DNA of 64,000 nucleotides from Clostridiales bacterium (GTDB lineage: Bacteria; Bacillota; Clostridia; Christensenellales; Aristaeellaceae): contig SVGS01000017.1 of NCBI GenBank assembly GCA_015056205.1, positions 1-64,000 on the forward strand. Reading direction: 5' to 3'. The translations under genes and the position numbers were made by a program. The stretch's first letter is position 1; the number at the start of each line of letters is the position of its first letter. Below are positions 8,720 to 18,059 of the stretch, one piece after another. Below the pieces are notes generated by a model. The model was given only the letters and a program-made list of their open reading frames with translations. It was not told the DNA's origin and did no database searches.

Positions 8720-8751
8720 AGTAAGGAGAAACTTGATCAGGAGGTAAGATC

Positions 8752-11700
8752 ATGTCTGTCAAATTGACGATCGACGGCAATACCGCCGTCAGCCATGTCG
8801 CGTACGCGTTCAGCGATGTGGCCGCTATCTATCCCATTACTCCTTCCTCCCCCATGGCGGAAGTGGCCGATGAGTGGGCCGCTCATGACCGGAAAAACCT
8901 GTTCGGCCAGACTGTTCGGATTGCTGAAATGCAGTCTGAAGCCGGCGCGGCCGGCGCGGTGCACGGCTCTCTGTCCGCCGGCGCCCTGACGACCACCTTT
9001 ACCGCTTCTCAGGGGCTTCTGCTGATGATCCCCAACATGTACAAGATCTCCGGTGAGCTGACTCCCGCGGTGTTCCATGTCAGCGCCCGTGCTCTGGCGT
9101 ATCACGCGCTGAACATTTTCGGCGATCACAGCGATGTCATGGCCTGCCGGCAGACCGGTTTTGCCATGCTGGCCAGCAATTCCGTTCAGGAAGCGCATGA
9201 CCTGGCCCTGGTGGCTCATCTGGCGACGCTGAAGAGCTCCGTGCCTTTCCTGCACTTCTTCGACGGCTTCCGGACCAGCCATGAAATCCAGAAGATCGAC
9301 GCCATCGATACCAAGAACTGCTACGAGGAAATCAGGAGCCTGGTTCCCTGGGACAAGATCGAGGAGTTCCGTGCCCGCGCCCTGAATCCGGAGCATCCGC
9401 ATCAGGCCGGTACCGCCCAGAACAGCGATATCTATTTCCAGGGCCGTGAAGCCGGGAACAACTTCTACAAGGCCGTGCCGGCCATCGTGGAAGAGTGCAT
9501 GGATCAGGTGGCCAAACTGACCGGCCGGGTTTACAAGCCTTTCATCTACGAAGGCGCTCCCGACGCGGACAAGGTGATCATTTCCATGGGCTCCAGCTGC
9601 GACGTGGCGCATGAAACCGTCAACAAGATGCTGGAGAGCGGCGAAAAGGTCGGTATCGTCAAGTGCCATCTGTATCGTCCTTTCTCCGTGGAATACCTGA
9701 TGAAGGTGCTGCCGGCCTCGGTCAAGAAGATCGCCGTGCTGGACCGCACCAAGGAATCCGGTTCCCTGGGCGAGCCTCTGTACCTGGATGTCTGCGCCGC
9801 GCTGGCTGAAGCGGGCCGCGGAGATATCAAGGTCGTGGGCGGCCGTTACGGCCTGGGCAGCAAGGAATTCACCCCCACCATGGTGAAGGCCGTGTTCGCC
9901 AACCTGGACGGCGAGATGAAGAACCACTTCACCGTGGGTATTGACGACGATGTGAGCGGCACCAGCCTGAAGCTGGGCGAGACCTTCGCCGCGGCTCCGG
10001 CCGGCACTTCCGCCTGCATGTTCTACGGCCTGGGTTCCGACGGTACCGTCGGCGCCAACAAGAACAGCATCAAGATCATCGGCGACCATACCGAGAAATA
10101 CGCGCAGGCTTACTTCTTCTATGATTCCAAGAAGTCCGGCGGCCTGACCGTGTCCCATCTGCGCTTCGGCGACAAGCCGATCCAGAGCCCCTATCTGATC
10201 GACGTGGCGGACTTCATCAGCTGCTCCAATCCCGCCTATGTGACCATGTATGACATGGTATCCCCCCTGCGGGACGGCGGTACCTTCCTGCTGAACTGCC
10301 AGTGGGACAAGGACGAGCTGAACGAGCGCCTGCCTGCTTCCATGAAGAACCGGCTGGCCGCGAAGCACGCCAACTTCTACATCATCAACGCGATTGACCT
10401 GGCCCGCAAGGTCGGCATGGGCGGACGCACCAACACCACCATGCAGGCTGCCTTCTTCAAACTGGCCAACATCATCCCCTACGAGGATGCGGACAAGTAC
10501 ATGAAGGAAAAGGTTGTCGCTTCCTACGGCAAGAAGGGCGAGGATGTCGTCAAGATGAACTTCGCCGCGATCGACGCCGCGCTGGAAGGCCTGGTCAAGG
10601 TGGAGATCCCCGCGGACTGGGCGACCACCAAAGAAGGCGCCGTAGCCGCGAAGGTGCCCGGCACCAACGAATACTACGATGAGTTCATCGCTCCCGTGCT
10701 GGCGCAGGAAGGCAACAAGCTGCCCGTCAGCAAGCTGGATCCCCGCGGCATCGTGCCCACCGGCACCACCAAGTTCGAGAAGCGCGGTATCGCCGTGTTC
10801 GTACCGGAATGGCAGATTGACAACTGTATCCAGTGCGGCAACTGCGCCATCGTCTGCCCCCATGCCTGTATCCGGCCCATCTATGTGGCGGGCGACGCGG
10901 AAATTCCCGCTTCCTTCGCGACCAAACCGGCTACCGGCAAGGAGTTCGCCGGCATGAAGTACCGCATGCAGGTTTCCCCGCTGGACTGCACCGGCTGCGG
11001 CAACTGCGTGGATGTCTGCCCGCTGAAGGACAAGGAAGGCAAGCAGGCCCTGGTCATGAAGCCTCTGGATTCCCAGCGGAAGGAAGAGGCCAACTGGGAG
11101 TACGCCATGACCGTACCGGAAGTGGCCGACAAGATCCAGAACAAGGCTTCCGTCAAGAACAGCCAGGCGCTGAAGCCCCTGTTCGAGTTCTCCGGCGCCT
11201 GCGCCGGCTGCGGCGAGACGCCCTATGTCAAGCTGGTTACCCAGCTGTTCGGCGACCGGATGATGATCGCGAACGCGACGGGCTGCTCCTCCATCTACGG
11301 CGGCAGCGCTCCGACCTGCCCCTATACCGTGAATGAGAAGGGCCATGGCCCCGCCTGGTCCAACAGCCTGTTCGAAGACAACGCGGAGTTCGGTTTCGGC
11401 ATGAACCTGGCGACCACCCAGCGCCGCGCCAAGCTGGCGGATGTGATCACCCAGGTGACCGAAGTCGGCAAGGACGAAGCCATCGTCGCCGCGGCGAAGG
11501 AATGGCTGGAGAACCGCGAGGACGCGGAAGGCTCCCGCAAGGCCGGCGAGAAGCTGGTAGCGCTGCTGGAAGCCAAGGGCGACCAGGGCGGCGAATACCG
11601 CAAGTACATCCTGGAGAACAAGGACCTGCTGACCAAGAAGTCCATCTGGATCTTCGGCGGCGACGGCTGGGCCTATGATATCGGATACGGCGGAGTGGAC

Positions 11701-12276
11701 CACGTGCTGGCCCAGAACCAGGATGTGAACATCCTCGTGCTGGATACCGAAGTGTATTCCAACACCGGCGGCCAGGCCTCCAAGGCGACGCCCACCGGCT
11801 CCGTGGCGAAGTTCGCCGCCGCCGGCAAGCGGACCAAGAAGAAGGATCTGGGTATGATGGCCATGAGCTACGGCTATGTCTACGTGGCGCAGGTTGCCAT
11901 GAGCAATCCGCAGCAGGTGATCAAGGCCATGCTGGAAGCGGAAGCTTATCACGGCCCGTCCCTGATCATCGCCTACGCGCCCTGCATTAACCACGGTCTG
12001 CGGGCCAAGGGCGGCATGGGCAAGGCCCAGGCGGAAATCAAGAAGGCGGTGGAGTGCGGTTACTGGCAGCTGTACCGGTACAATCCGGAGCTGGAGAACC
12101 CCATGACCGTCGACAGCAAGGATCCGACCGGCGACTATCAGGACTTCCTGAAGGGCGAGGTTCGGTATACGTCCCTGGCGCAGCAGTTCCCGGACGCGGC
12201 CGCGAAGCTCTTCGCGGCTCAGGAGGAAGACGCCAAGGTACGTCTTGCCACCTACAAGAAGCTGGCCGGCCAGTAA
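8752..12276 (+). CDS. nifJ: Pyruvate:ferredoxin (flavodoxin) oxidoreductase
   Basis: Single-chain PFOR, 1,174 residues, which oxidises pyruvate with CoA to acetyl-CoA and CO2 and reduces ferredoxin. Domains in order: pyruvate-binding alpha part (YPITPSSPMAE near residue 24), gamma part (about 420-620), an EKR-type linker, a two-[4Fe-4S] ferredoxin domain (CIQCGNC from Cys692, CTGCGNC from Cys746), the extra cysteine pair CAGCGET near 817 for the proximal cluster, and the thiamine diphosphate site (GDGWAYDIGYGG...NTGGQ). The length is full. Codons are biased to C-ending and CTG/AAG types more strongly than in neighbouring genes, which fits high expression. It is monocistronic between a consensus promoter and a strong terminator. 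Confidence 0.98.
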   Translation: MSVKLTIDGNTAVSHVAYAFSDVAAIYPITPSSPMAEVADEWAAHDRKNLFGQTVRIAEMQSEAGAAGAVHGSLSAGALTTTFTASQGLLLMIPNMYKISGELTPAVFHVSARALAYHALNIFGDHSDVMACRQTGFAMLASNSVQEAHDLALVAHLATLKSSVPFLHFFDGFRTSHEIQKIDAIDTKNCYEEIRSLVPWDKIEEFRARALNPEHPHQAGTAQNSDIYFQGREAGNNFYKAVPAIVEECMDQVAKLTGRVYKPFIYEGAPDADKVIISMGSSCDVAHETVNKMLESGEKVGIVKCHLYRPFSVEYLMKVLPASVKKIAVLDRTKESGSLGEPLYLDVCAALAEAGRGDIKVVGGRYGLGSKEFTPTMVKAVFANLDGEMKNHFTVGIDDDVSGTSLKLGETFAAAPAGTSACMFYGLGSDGTVGANKNSIKIIGDHTEKYAQAYFFYDSKKSGGLTVSHLRFGDKPIQSPYLIDVADFISCSNPAYVTMYDMVSPLRDGGTFLLNCQWDKDELNERLPASMKNRLAAKHANFYIINAIDLARKVGMGGRTNTTMQAAFFKLANIIPYEDADKYMKEKVVASYGKKGEDVVKMNFAAIDAALEGLVKVEIPADWATTKEGAVAAKVPGTNEYYDEFIAPVLAQEGNKLPVSKLDPRGIVPTGTTKFEKRGIAVFVPEWQIDNCIQCGNCAIVCPHACIRPIYVAGDAEIPASFATKPATGKEFAGMKYRMQVSPLDCTGCGNCVDVCPLKDKEGKQALVMKPLDSQRKEEANWEYAMTVPEVADKIQNKASVKNSQALKPLFEFSGACAGCGETPYVKLVTQLFGDRMMIANATGCSSIYGGSAPTCPYTVNEKGHGPAWSNSLFEDNAEFGFGMNLATTQRRAKLADVITQVTEVGKDEAIVAAAKEWLENREDAEGSRKAGEKLVALLEAKGDQGGEYRKYILENKDLLTKKSIWIFGGDGWAYDIGYGGVDHVLAQNQDVNILVLDTEVYSNTGGQASKATPTGSVAKFAAAGKRTKKKDLGMMAMSYGYVYVAQVAMSNPQQVIKAMLEAEAYHGPSLIIAYAPCINHGLRAKGGMGKAQAEIKKAVECGYWQLYRYNPELENPMTVDSKDPTGDYQDFLKGEVRYTSLAQQFPDAAAKLFAAQEEDAKVRLATYKKLAGQ

Positions 12277-12292
12277 GAAACCGGTATTTCCC

Positions 12293-12329
12293 GGGGCTGA
12301 CGCAAAAAAGCGTCAGTCCCTTTCTTTTT
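12293..12329 (+). terminator. Rho-independent terminator after the PFOR gene
   Basis: An 11-bp stem (12293-12303 with 12310-12320, one G-U pair), a loop of six A, then TTTCTTTTT. The T run also occupies the -35 position of the rsmA promoter. Confidence 0.92.
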
Positions 12330-12341
12330 GCCGGCGGAATA

Positions 12342-12350
12342 TGATATACT
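12342..12350 (+). promoter_or_regulatory. Extended -10 promoter of rsmA
   Basis: TGATATACT: TATACT (12345-12350) with the TGn extension and a weak T-rich -35 inside the upstream terminator tail. It restarts transcription directly after the PFOR terminator. Confidence 0.6.
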
Positions 12351-12383
12351 GGCGGCGGGAATAATGCCGGAAGGGAGTCCGAT

Positions 12384-13232
12384 ATGAGTAAAACAAAGAG
12401 CAGAATCCGGGAAAGCACCCTCCGGTATAAACATTCCCTGGGGCAGCATTTTCTGTATGACGAGGCAATCCTGGCCGCTCTGGTCCGTGAGGCCGCGGTG
12501 ACGGAGGCGGACGATGTGCTGGAGATCGGTCCGGGATGCGGAAGCCTGACCGCTCCCCTGTGCGATGCCGCGGGGCAGGTGCTGGCAGTGGAGCTGGACG
12601 AGCGGCTCATTCCGCTGCTGCGGGGCTTTCTGGCGGAGAAGAAGAACCTGACGCTGGTGCAGGGGGATATTATGCGGCAGGATCTGGCCGCGCTGACGGA
12701 ACCGCTGCGAAAACCGTTTGCCGTGGTGGCGAATATTCCATACTATATCACGACGCCGCTGATTCTGCGCCTGCTGGATTCCGGCCTGGCCTTCAGCCGG
12801 CTGGCTCTGATGGTTCAGAAGGAAGTGGCGGAAAAGATTCTCTCTTTTCCCGGGGAGGAAGGATGGGGCCCTCTGGCGATCCGCTGCCGGTATCTGTGCG
12901 TACCGCGGATGGCCATGGAAGTGCCCGCGGCCTGCTTTACGCCGCCGCCGAAGGTGGACAGCGCCTTTGTGGTTCTGACGCGAAGAGAAGAACCGGCCGT
13001 GCGGGTCAAAAGCGAGGAAATGCTTTTCCGCGTTGCCGGCGCGGCGTTCGCGCTGCGGCGCAAAACGATGCTGAACAATCTGTGCGCGACCTTCCGGGCG
13101 GACCGGGATCAGGCGCTGGGCTGGATGGAAAAGGCCGGACTGGACGGGAAGGTCCGCGGGGAGAAGCTGACCCTGGAGGAGCTGGGAGCGCTGGCGGATG
13201 TGATTGCCGGGGAAGGAGAAAGAGAAGCATGA
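12384..13232 (+). CDS. rsmA: 16S rRNA (adenine1518/1519-N6) dimethyltransferase
   Basis: KsgA/RsmA dimethylates two adjacent adenines in the 16S rRNA 3' hairpin with S-adenosylmethionine, a late step in 30S maturation. The protein is 282 residues with the N-terminal GQHFLYD, SAM motif I LEIGPGCGSLT (near residue 47), the catalytic motif NIPYYITTP and a C-terminal helical domain with the ALRRKTMLNNL helix. All are canonical. A GGAAGGGAG box precedes the ATG. Its stop overlaps the dut start by 4 bases (ATGA), so dut is translationally coupled to it. Confidence 0.96.
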   Translation: MSKTKSRIRESTLRYKHSLGQHFLYDEAILAALVREAAVTEADDVLEIGPGCGSLTAPLCDAAGQVLAVELDERLIPLLRGFLAEKKNLTLVQGDIMRQDLAALTEPLRKPFAVVANIPYYITTPLILRLLDSGLAFSRLALMVQKEVAEKILSFPGEEGWGPLAIRCRYLCVPRMAMEVPAACFTPPPKVDSAFVVLTRREEPAVRVKSEEMLFRVAGAAFALRRKTMLNNLCATFRADRDQALGWMEKAGLDGKVRGEKLTLEELGALADVIAGEGEREA

Positions 13233-13711
13233 CGATCGCGCGGTTTACGCATGTGTCGGCGGAACAGTATACCGCTGCGATGGGAGAAACCCGGGACTGC
13301 CTGCCGGTGACGGAAATTCCGCTGCCGAGGCGGGCGACAAAGGGAAGCGCGGGCTATGATTTTATCGCGCCGGCGGAGACGGTCATCCCGGCCGGAGGCG
13401 AGGCGCTGATTCCGACGGGAATCCGGGCGGAGATGGAGCCGGGCTGGGTGCTGATGCTGTTTCCGCGCAGCTCGCTGGGGTTCCGGACCGGAGTCCGGCT
13501 GAGCAATACGACCGGTATTATTGACGGAGACTACGCTTTTGCGGCCAATGAAGGCCATATCATGGTCAAGCTGCGGAATCCATCCGCGCAGGAAGTCGTG
13601 ATCCGCCGGGGAGAGCGGTTCTGCCAGGGCGTGTTCGTTCCCTTCGGGACGGCGGAAGAGCCGGAAACGACGGAGGAGCGGACGGGCGGCTTCGGATCCA
13701 CCGGAGCCTGA
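13229..13711 (+). CDS. dut: dUTP diphosphatase (trimeric dUTPase)
   Basis: Hydrolyses dUTP to dUMP and pyrophosphate, which keeps uracil out of DNA and feeds thymidylate synthesis. The 160-residue protein has the five dUTPase motifs in order: AGYDF, PRSSLG, the NTTGIIDGDY box with the catalytic Asp and the beta-hairpin, the RFCQ element, and the C-terminal GGFGSTG arm that closes over the phosphates. The start is the ATG at 13229 inside the rsmA stop; an open frame continues upstream within rsmA but is only its shadow. Pairing with rsmA is unusual; the genes share no pathway. Confidence 0.93.
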   Translation: MTIARFTHVSAEQYTAAMGETRDCLPVTEIPLPRRATKGSAGYDFIAPAETVIPAGGEALIPTGIRAEMEPGWVLMLFPRSSLGFRTGVRLSNTTGIIDGDYAFAANEGHIMVKLRNPSAQEVVIRRGERFCQGVFVPFGTAEEPETTEERTGGFGSTGA

Positions 13712-13794
13712 AAAAAAACCGGCGCGGGGTCCGGACCGCGGGGGAAACCGCGCGGCCGGAAACAGAAAACGGCAGGGAGAAAGGGGCAGACATC

Positions 13795-15252
13795 ATGGAA
13801 CTGATCAGGGCAGCGGAAAACGATCTGGCCGAGGTTACGGAGCTGTATCAGCGGGTAACGCAAAACATGAACGCGGAGGGACTGGACTGCTGGAGCTGGG
13901 GCTTCTATCCCACAGAGAAAATGCTGCGCGCCGATATCGCCGCGGGCTGTCTGTATATCCAGCGGCTGGAAGGATCCGCCGTGGCTGCTGTCAGCGTCAC
14001 GAAGACAGCGGATCCGGAGTATGATCAGCCCGGGTGGACCTGCGGAACCGAACCGGGATATTTTCACCGGCTGGTGGTGGATCCGGAATGCCAGGGCCGG
14101 AGCCTGGGCGGCGGGGTGCTGGACGATGTCCTGCAGCTGCTGCGGGGCATGGGCTGCGACTGCGTCCGCTGCGATACGGATGTCCGGAATGTCCGGGCGA
14201 TCCGGCTGTATGAAAAAATGGGGCTCCGGTATTGCGGAGAGATCACCCGGAAGGGATGGGAACACGCGTTCCGCTGCTATGACAAACCGCTGAAGCGGGA
14301 AACCCCGCTGCTGCCGGTCCGGATGACACCTGCTTTCCGGGGCGGCCGGCTGACGCCCTGGGGCGGAGATAAACTGCAGACGGTCTGGGGAAAGAAGCCG
14401 GATGAGAATCCCACGGGAGAAAGCCTTGAGGTCAGCTGCATTCCGGGACTGGAGAGCCGGGATCCCACCGGAAGGACGCTGACGGAGCTGATTCATGAAT
14501 TCGGGGAAAAGATGGTCGGGCATTACGCGGAAAAACCGTTCCCGCTGCTCCTGAAGCTGATTGACGCCCGGGAGGCGCTGAGCGTTCAGGTGCATCCCGA
14601 CAACGCCTACGCGGCGGAACGGGAAGGCGGAAAGCTGGGCAAGACGGAGGCCTGGCTGATCCTGGATACCCCGGCGGGGGGCGGAGAACTGGTTTACGGG
14701 ATCCGGCCGGGGACCACCCTGAAGGAGCTGCGGGACGCGTGCCGGGCAGGCAGCGCCGTGGAAAAGCTGCTGCGCAGGGTAAAAGTGCACGCGGGAGATG
14801 TGTGCTATATTCCGGCCGGCTGCGTTCATGCCATCGGAGCGGGGATCACGCTGTATGAGATTCAGCAGTCTTCAGATATTACCTACCGCTTCTACGACTG
14901 GGACCGGACGGACAAGGACGGCAACCGCCGGGAGCTGCATCTGGAGAAGGGGCTGGACGTGACGGATCTGAAGCTGGCCCCCATGCCGATTCATGTGGAA
15001 AAGGCCTACGGTGGCAAGCGTGTACTGAAAGAGCAATACTTCATTCTGGATGTGATCCGCACGGATGATTCCGGCGTGCTTCCTCCGATCCATGATTTCG
15101 GCATGCTGACGGTGCTGGAAGGGCAGATCACCCTGCGGTGGAAAAACGGCCGGATGAGGCTGCGCAAGGGAGAAACCTGTTTCCTGCCCCGGACGATCCC
15201 GGAGATTACGCTGCGGGGCAGAGGCGCCGCGGCGGTCGCCATGCCGTCCTGA
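13795..15252 (+). CDS. manA: Fusion of GNAT acetyltransferase and class I mannose-6-phosphate isomerase
   Basis: A 485-residue protein with two enzymes in one chain. Residues 1 to about 165 are a GNAT N-acetyltransferase: FHRLVVDPECQGRSLGGGVLDDV is the acetyl-CoA loop and the VRAIRLYEKMGLRYCGE ending is typical. From about residue 180 to the end is a zinc-dependent phosphomannose isomerase that interconverts mannose-6-P and fructose-6-P, with all metal ligands visible: Gln265 and His267 in QVHPDN, Glu285 in GKTEAW, His345 in CVHAIG, followed by LYEIQQSSDITYRFYDW. There is no stop or frameshift between the halves, and the linker is short. The acetyl acceptor is unknown; a sugar-related one is a guess. 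Confidence 0.9.
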   Translation: MELIRAAENDLAEVTELYQRVTQNMNAEGLDCWSWGFYPTEKMLRADIAAGCLYIQRLEGSAVAAVSVTKTADPEYDQPGWTCGTEPGYFHRLVVDPECQGRSLGGGVLDDVLQLLRGMGCDCVRCDTDVRNVRAIRLYEKMGLRYCGEITRKGWEHAFRCYDKPLKRETPLLPVRMTPAFRGGRLTPWGGDKLQTVWGKKPDENPTGESLEVSCIPGLESRDPTGRTLTELIHEFGEKMVGHYAEKPFPLLLKLIDAREALSVQVHPDNAYAAEREGGKLGKTEAWLILDTPAGGGELVYGIRPGTTLKELRDACRAGSAVEKLLRRVKVHAGDVCYIPAGCVHAIGAGITLYEIQQSSDITYRFYDWDRTDKDGNRRELHLEKGLDVTDLKLAPMPIHVEKAYGGKRVLKEQYFILDVIRTDDSGVLPPIHDFGMLTVLEGQITLRWKNGRMRLRKGETCFLPRTIPEITLRGRGAAAVAMPS

Positions 15253-15276
15253 TCCGGGCGGGCGAAAAAAACACAG

Positions 15277-17106
15277 ATGGGAAACGATATGAATCATCAG
15301 GTAAGCGGAAACACGGAAGGCATCCGGGAGGCGCTGCTGGCCCGGCTGGACAGCCTGTACACCTATGAGGCGGAGGAAGGGAGCTTTCTGCCGCGGGATC
15401 TGATGAAGATTCTGGCGGAGTGCTCCTGTGAGCTGAACCGGGAGATCGCGGTCTATCTGACCCGGGACGGGGAAATCGTCAGCGTGACGGTGGGGACGGA
15501 CCGGGATGTGGAGCTGACAGACTACCGGCTGCGCCGGAATGAGCGCAGGCTGAGCCGGATCCGCTGCGTTCATACGCACCCGGACGGGGACGGACGGCTC
15601 AGCGACGTGGATCTGAGCGCGCTGAAAATTTTCCGATATGACGCGATGACGGCGGTCGGCGTGAAGGACGGCGAACCGACCTATGTCCAGACGGCCTTTC
15701 TGGGAGAGGGAGAGGAGATTCTGCTGCCGGAGCCGGTCCGCTGGTACCGGATACCGGACCGGAGCTGGATGGACCAGATCCTGTTCAGCGACGAGGCGGT
15801 CGGCCGGGAGGCGACCCGGTCCACCGGCGGAGACCGGGAGCGGGCGGTGCTCATGGGCATCGAAAGCATGGAATCCCTGGAAGAGCTGAAACGGCTGGCG
15901 GAGACCGCAGGAGCAGAAGTGGCCGGCATGTTTCTGCAGAAGCGGAGCAAGCCGGACGGCGCGCTGGTCATCGGAAAAGGCCGGGCGGAAGAGCTGGCCC
16001 GGGAGTGCCAGGCGCTGGAAGCGGACGTGTGCATCTTCGATGAGGAACTGACCGGCATGCAGACCCGGAACCTGGAGGAAACGCTGAGAGTCAAGGTGGT
16101 GGACAGGACGACGCTGATCCTGGATATCTTCGCCCAGCGCGCTTCCAGCGCGGAGGGTAAGCTGCAGGTGGAGCTCGCACAGCTGCAGTACCGGTCCGCC
16201 CGCCTGATCGGGCAGGGGCTGGTGCTCAGCCGGCTGGCCGGAGGGATCGGTACCCGCGGTCCCGGGGAAAGCCGGCTGGAAATGAGCCGCCGCAGGATCC
16301 GCGAACGGATGACAGAGCTGCGGGGACGGCTGGAGGAGCTGGAAAAACAGCGGACCATCCGCCGGAAAAGCAGGGAGCGGAACGAGATTCCCGTCGTGGC
16401 GCTGGTCGGATATACCAATGCCGGAAAGTCCACGCTGCTGAACGCTCTGACCGGGGCGGACGTCTACGTGCAGGATCAGCTTTTCGCGACCCTCGACGCG
16501 GTATCCCGGCGCATGACCACGCCGGAGAACACCGCCTATCTGCTGACCGATACCGTCGGCTTTATCCGGAAGCTGCCGCACACCCTGGTCAGCGCTTTCC
16601 GTTCCACCCTGGAGGAGGCGGCTCTGGCGGATGTGCTGGTGATTGTGTCCGACGGATCCAGCGAGCGGATGGCGGAGCAGCACGATACGGTGGAGGAAGT
16701 GCTGCGGGAGCTGGGAGCGGAGGATCAGAAGCGGATTGAAGTCATCAACAAATGCGATCTGAGGGACGCGGATCCGGCTTTTCCCGGAGCGGTGATGATC
16801 TCCGCAAAGACGGGAGAAGGCCTGGAGGAGCTGAAGCGGAAGATTGCCGAAGCGCTGCAGGAAACCTACTCGCCAGTCACCTTTGTGATTCCCTTCAGCC
16901 GCTACGGGCAGCTGTCCGCGATCCGGCCGCTGGGAAGGGTGATCAGCGAAAACCATACGGACAGCGGCACGGAACTGACGATGATGATTTCCCGGGAGGA
17001 TACGGAACGGCTGATCCGCCGGTTCGGACCGGAAATTGTCAAAACCGGCGCGGCGGATGAAAAACAGCCGGAAAACAACATTCCCCGCACGGATATGATA
17101 CAATAA
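15277..17106 (+). CDS. hflX: GTPase HflX with N-terminal JAMM-like extension
   Basis: HflX binds the 50S ribosome and splits or rescues stalled ribosomes. The G domain starts near residue 375 with GYTNAGKS (G1), followed by DTVGFIRKLPH (G3), NKCDL (G4) and ISAKTG (G5); before it lie the HflX-specific glycine-rich/coiled region (GTRGPGESRLEMSRRRIRERM). The protein is 609 residues, about 180 longer than E. coli HflX. The extra N-terminal part contains HTHPDGDGRLSDVD (His99, His101, Ser109, Asp112), which has the exact spacing of a JAMM/MPN zinc motif. An ATG at 15289 is an alternative start; neither start has a strong ribosome binding site. Confidence 0.92.
   Translation: MGNDMNHQVSGNTEGIREALLARLDSLYTYEAEEGSFLPRDLMKILAECSCELNREIAVYLTRDGEIVSVTVGTDRDVELTDYRLRRNERRLSRIRCVHTHPDGDGRLSDVDLSALKIFRYDAMTAVGVKDGEPTYVQTAFLGEGEEILLPEPVRWYRIPDRSWMDQILFSDEAVGREATRSTGGDRERAVLMGIESMESLEELKRLAETAGAEVAGMFLQKRSKPDGALVIGKGRAEELARECQALEADVCIFDEELTGMQTRNLEETLRVKVVDRTTLILDIFAQRASSAEGKLQVELAQLQYRSARLIGQGLVLSRLAGGIGTRGPGESRLEMSRRRIRERMTELRGRLEELEKQRTIRRKSRERNEIPVVALVGYTNAGKSTLLNALTGADVYVQDQLFATLDAVSRRMTTPENTAYLLTDTVGFIRKLPHTLVSAFRSTLEEAALADVLVIVSDGSSERMAEQHDTVEEVLRELGAEDQKRIEVINKCDLRDADPAFPGAVMISAKTGEGLEELKRKIAEALQETYSPVTFVIPFSRYGQLSAIRPLGRVISENHTDSGTELTMMISREDTERLIRRFGPEIVKTGAADEKQPENNIPRTDMIQ
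17096..17104 (+). promoter_or_regulatory. Extended -10 promoter of the dap operon
   Basis: TGATACAAT overlapping the hflX stop codon, without a clear -35. It lies about 60 bases before dapA. Confidence 0.5.
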
Positions 17107-17162
17107 CCCGGAAACAGAAGACGAAACAGGATGGTCACGCGTTCTGACGGAGGGACAGAGTC

Positions 17163-18059
17163 ATGAAGAACACAGTTTTCACAGGAGCGGCAACCGCCAT
17201 TATTACCCCTTTTGAACAGGGGGGCGCGGTGGATTATGAAGCCTTCGGCCGGCTGATTGATTACCAGCTGGCGGAGGGGATTGACGGGATCGTTGCTTCC
17301 GGCACCAGCGGAGAGGGGAGCACGCTGACCGACGCCGAATTCGAGCAGGTCATTTCGTTCTGCGTCCGCCGGGTGGGCGGAAAGGTTCCGGTCATCGCCG
17401 GAAGCGGATCCAACAATACCGGGCATGCCATTGAGCGGACGAAAACTGCCTGCGCGGCCGGGGCGGATGCCGTACTGCTGGTGACCCCCTATTATAACAA
17501 GACCACGCAGCGGGGACTGATCGCCCATTATACCGCGATCGCGGATCAGAGCGGCGTGCCCTGTATTCTGTATAACGTGCCTTCCCGTACGGGGCTCAAT
17601 ATGCTGCCGGAGACGCTGGCCCAGCTGGCGAAACATCCGCGGATTGCCGCGGTGAAGGAAGCCTGCGGCAGCCTGAGCCAGATTGCCCGGGAAAGACGGC
17701 TGTGCGGGGAGGAGCTGGACATCTATTCCGGATGCGACGATCAGATCGTACCGACCCTGAGCCTGGGCGGCAAGGGAATCATCTCGGTGGTAGCCAATAT
17801 TCTGCCCGGGAAAACAGCGGAGATCTGCCGGCGCTTTTTCCGGGGAGATGTTACCGGAGCCGCCGCGCTGCAGCTGGAGCTGCTGGATCTGATGAACCAG
17901 CTGATGATCGAGACGAACCCGATTCCGGCGAAAGCGGCCTGCGCGGCGCTGGGATACGGCGCCAACCGGGTCCGGCTGCCTCTGACGGAGATGGAGGAAG
18001 GAAACCGCCGGAAGCTGCTGGAGCTGATGCGGGAAGCTGGGCTGGAGGTAAAGGCATGA
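17163..18059 (+). CDS. dapA: 4-hydroxy-tetrahydrodipicolinate synthase
   Basis: Condenses pyruvate with aspartate semialdehyde, the committed step to diaminopimelate and lysine. It is a 298-residue TIM barrel. GTSGEGSTL binds substrate carboxylate, YNVPSRTG holds the active-site Tyr, and the Schiff-base Lys lies in IAAVKEACG. The length and start (GGAGGG box) are normal. Its stop overlaps the dapB start (ATGA), so dapA, dapB and ddh form one coupled lysine/cell-wall operon. Confidence 0.97.
   Translation: MKNTVFTGAATAIITPFEQGGAVDYEAFGRLIDYQLAEGIDGIVASGTSGEGSTLTDAEFEQVISFCVRRVGGKVPVIAGSGSNNTGHAIERTKTACAAGADAVLLVTPYYNKTTQRGLIAHYTAIADQSGVPCILYNVPSRTGLNMLPETLAQLAKHPRIAAVKEACGSLSQIARERRLCGEELDIYSGCDDQIVPTLSLGGKGIISVVANILPGKTAEICRRFFRGDVTGAAALQLELLDLMNQLMIETNPIPAKAACAALGYGANRVRLPLTEMEEGNRRKLLELMREAGLEVKA

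Noticed and set aside
8737-11994. Long open frame (over 1,000 codons) antisense to the PFOR gene
   Set aside because: High GC and strong codon bias keep the antisense frame open. It has no start signal, no recognisable domain, and the sense frame is a complete PFOR with every cluster motif.
12536-13228. N-terminal extension of dUTPase into rsmA
   Set aside because: The extension is a frame shadow of rsmA with biased composition. The ATG at 13229 overlapping the rsmA stop gives a normal dUTPase.
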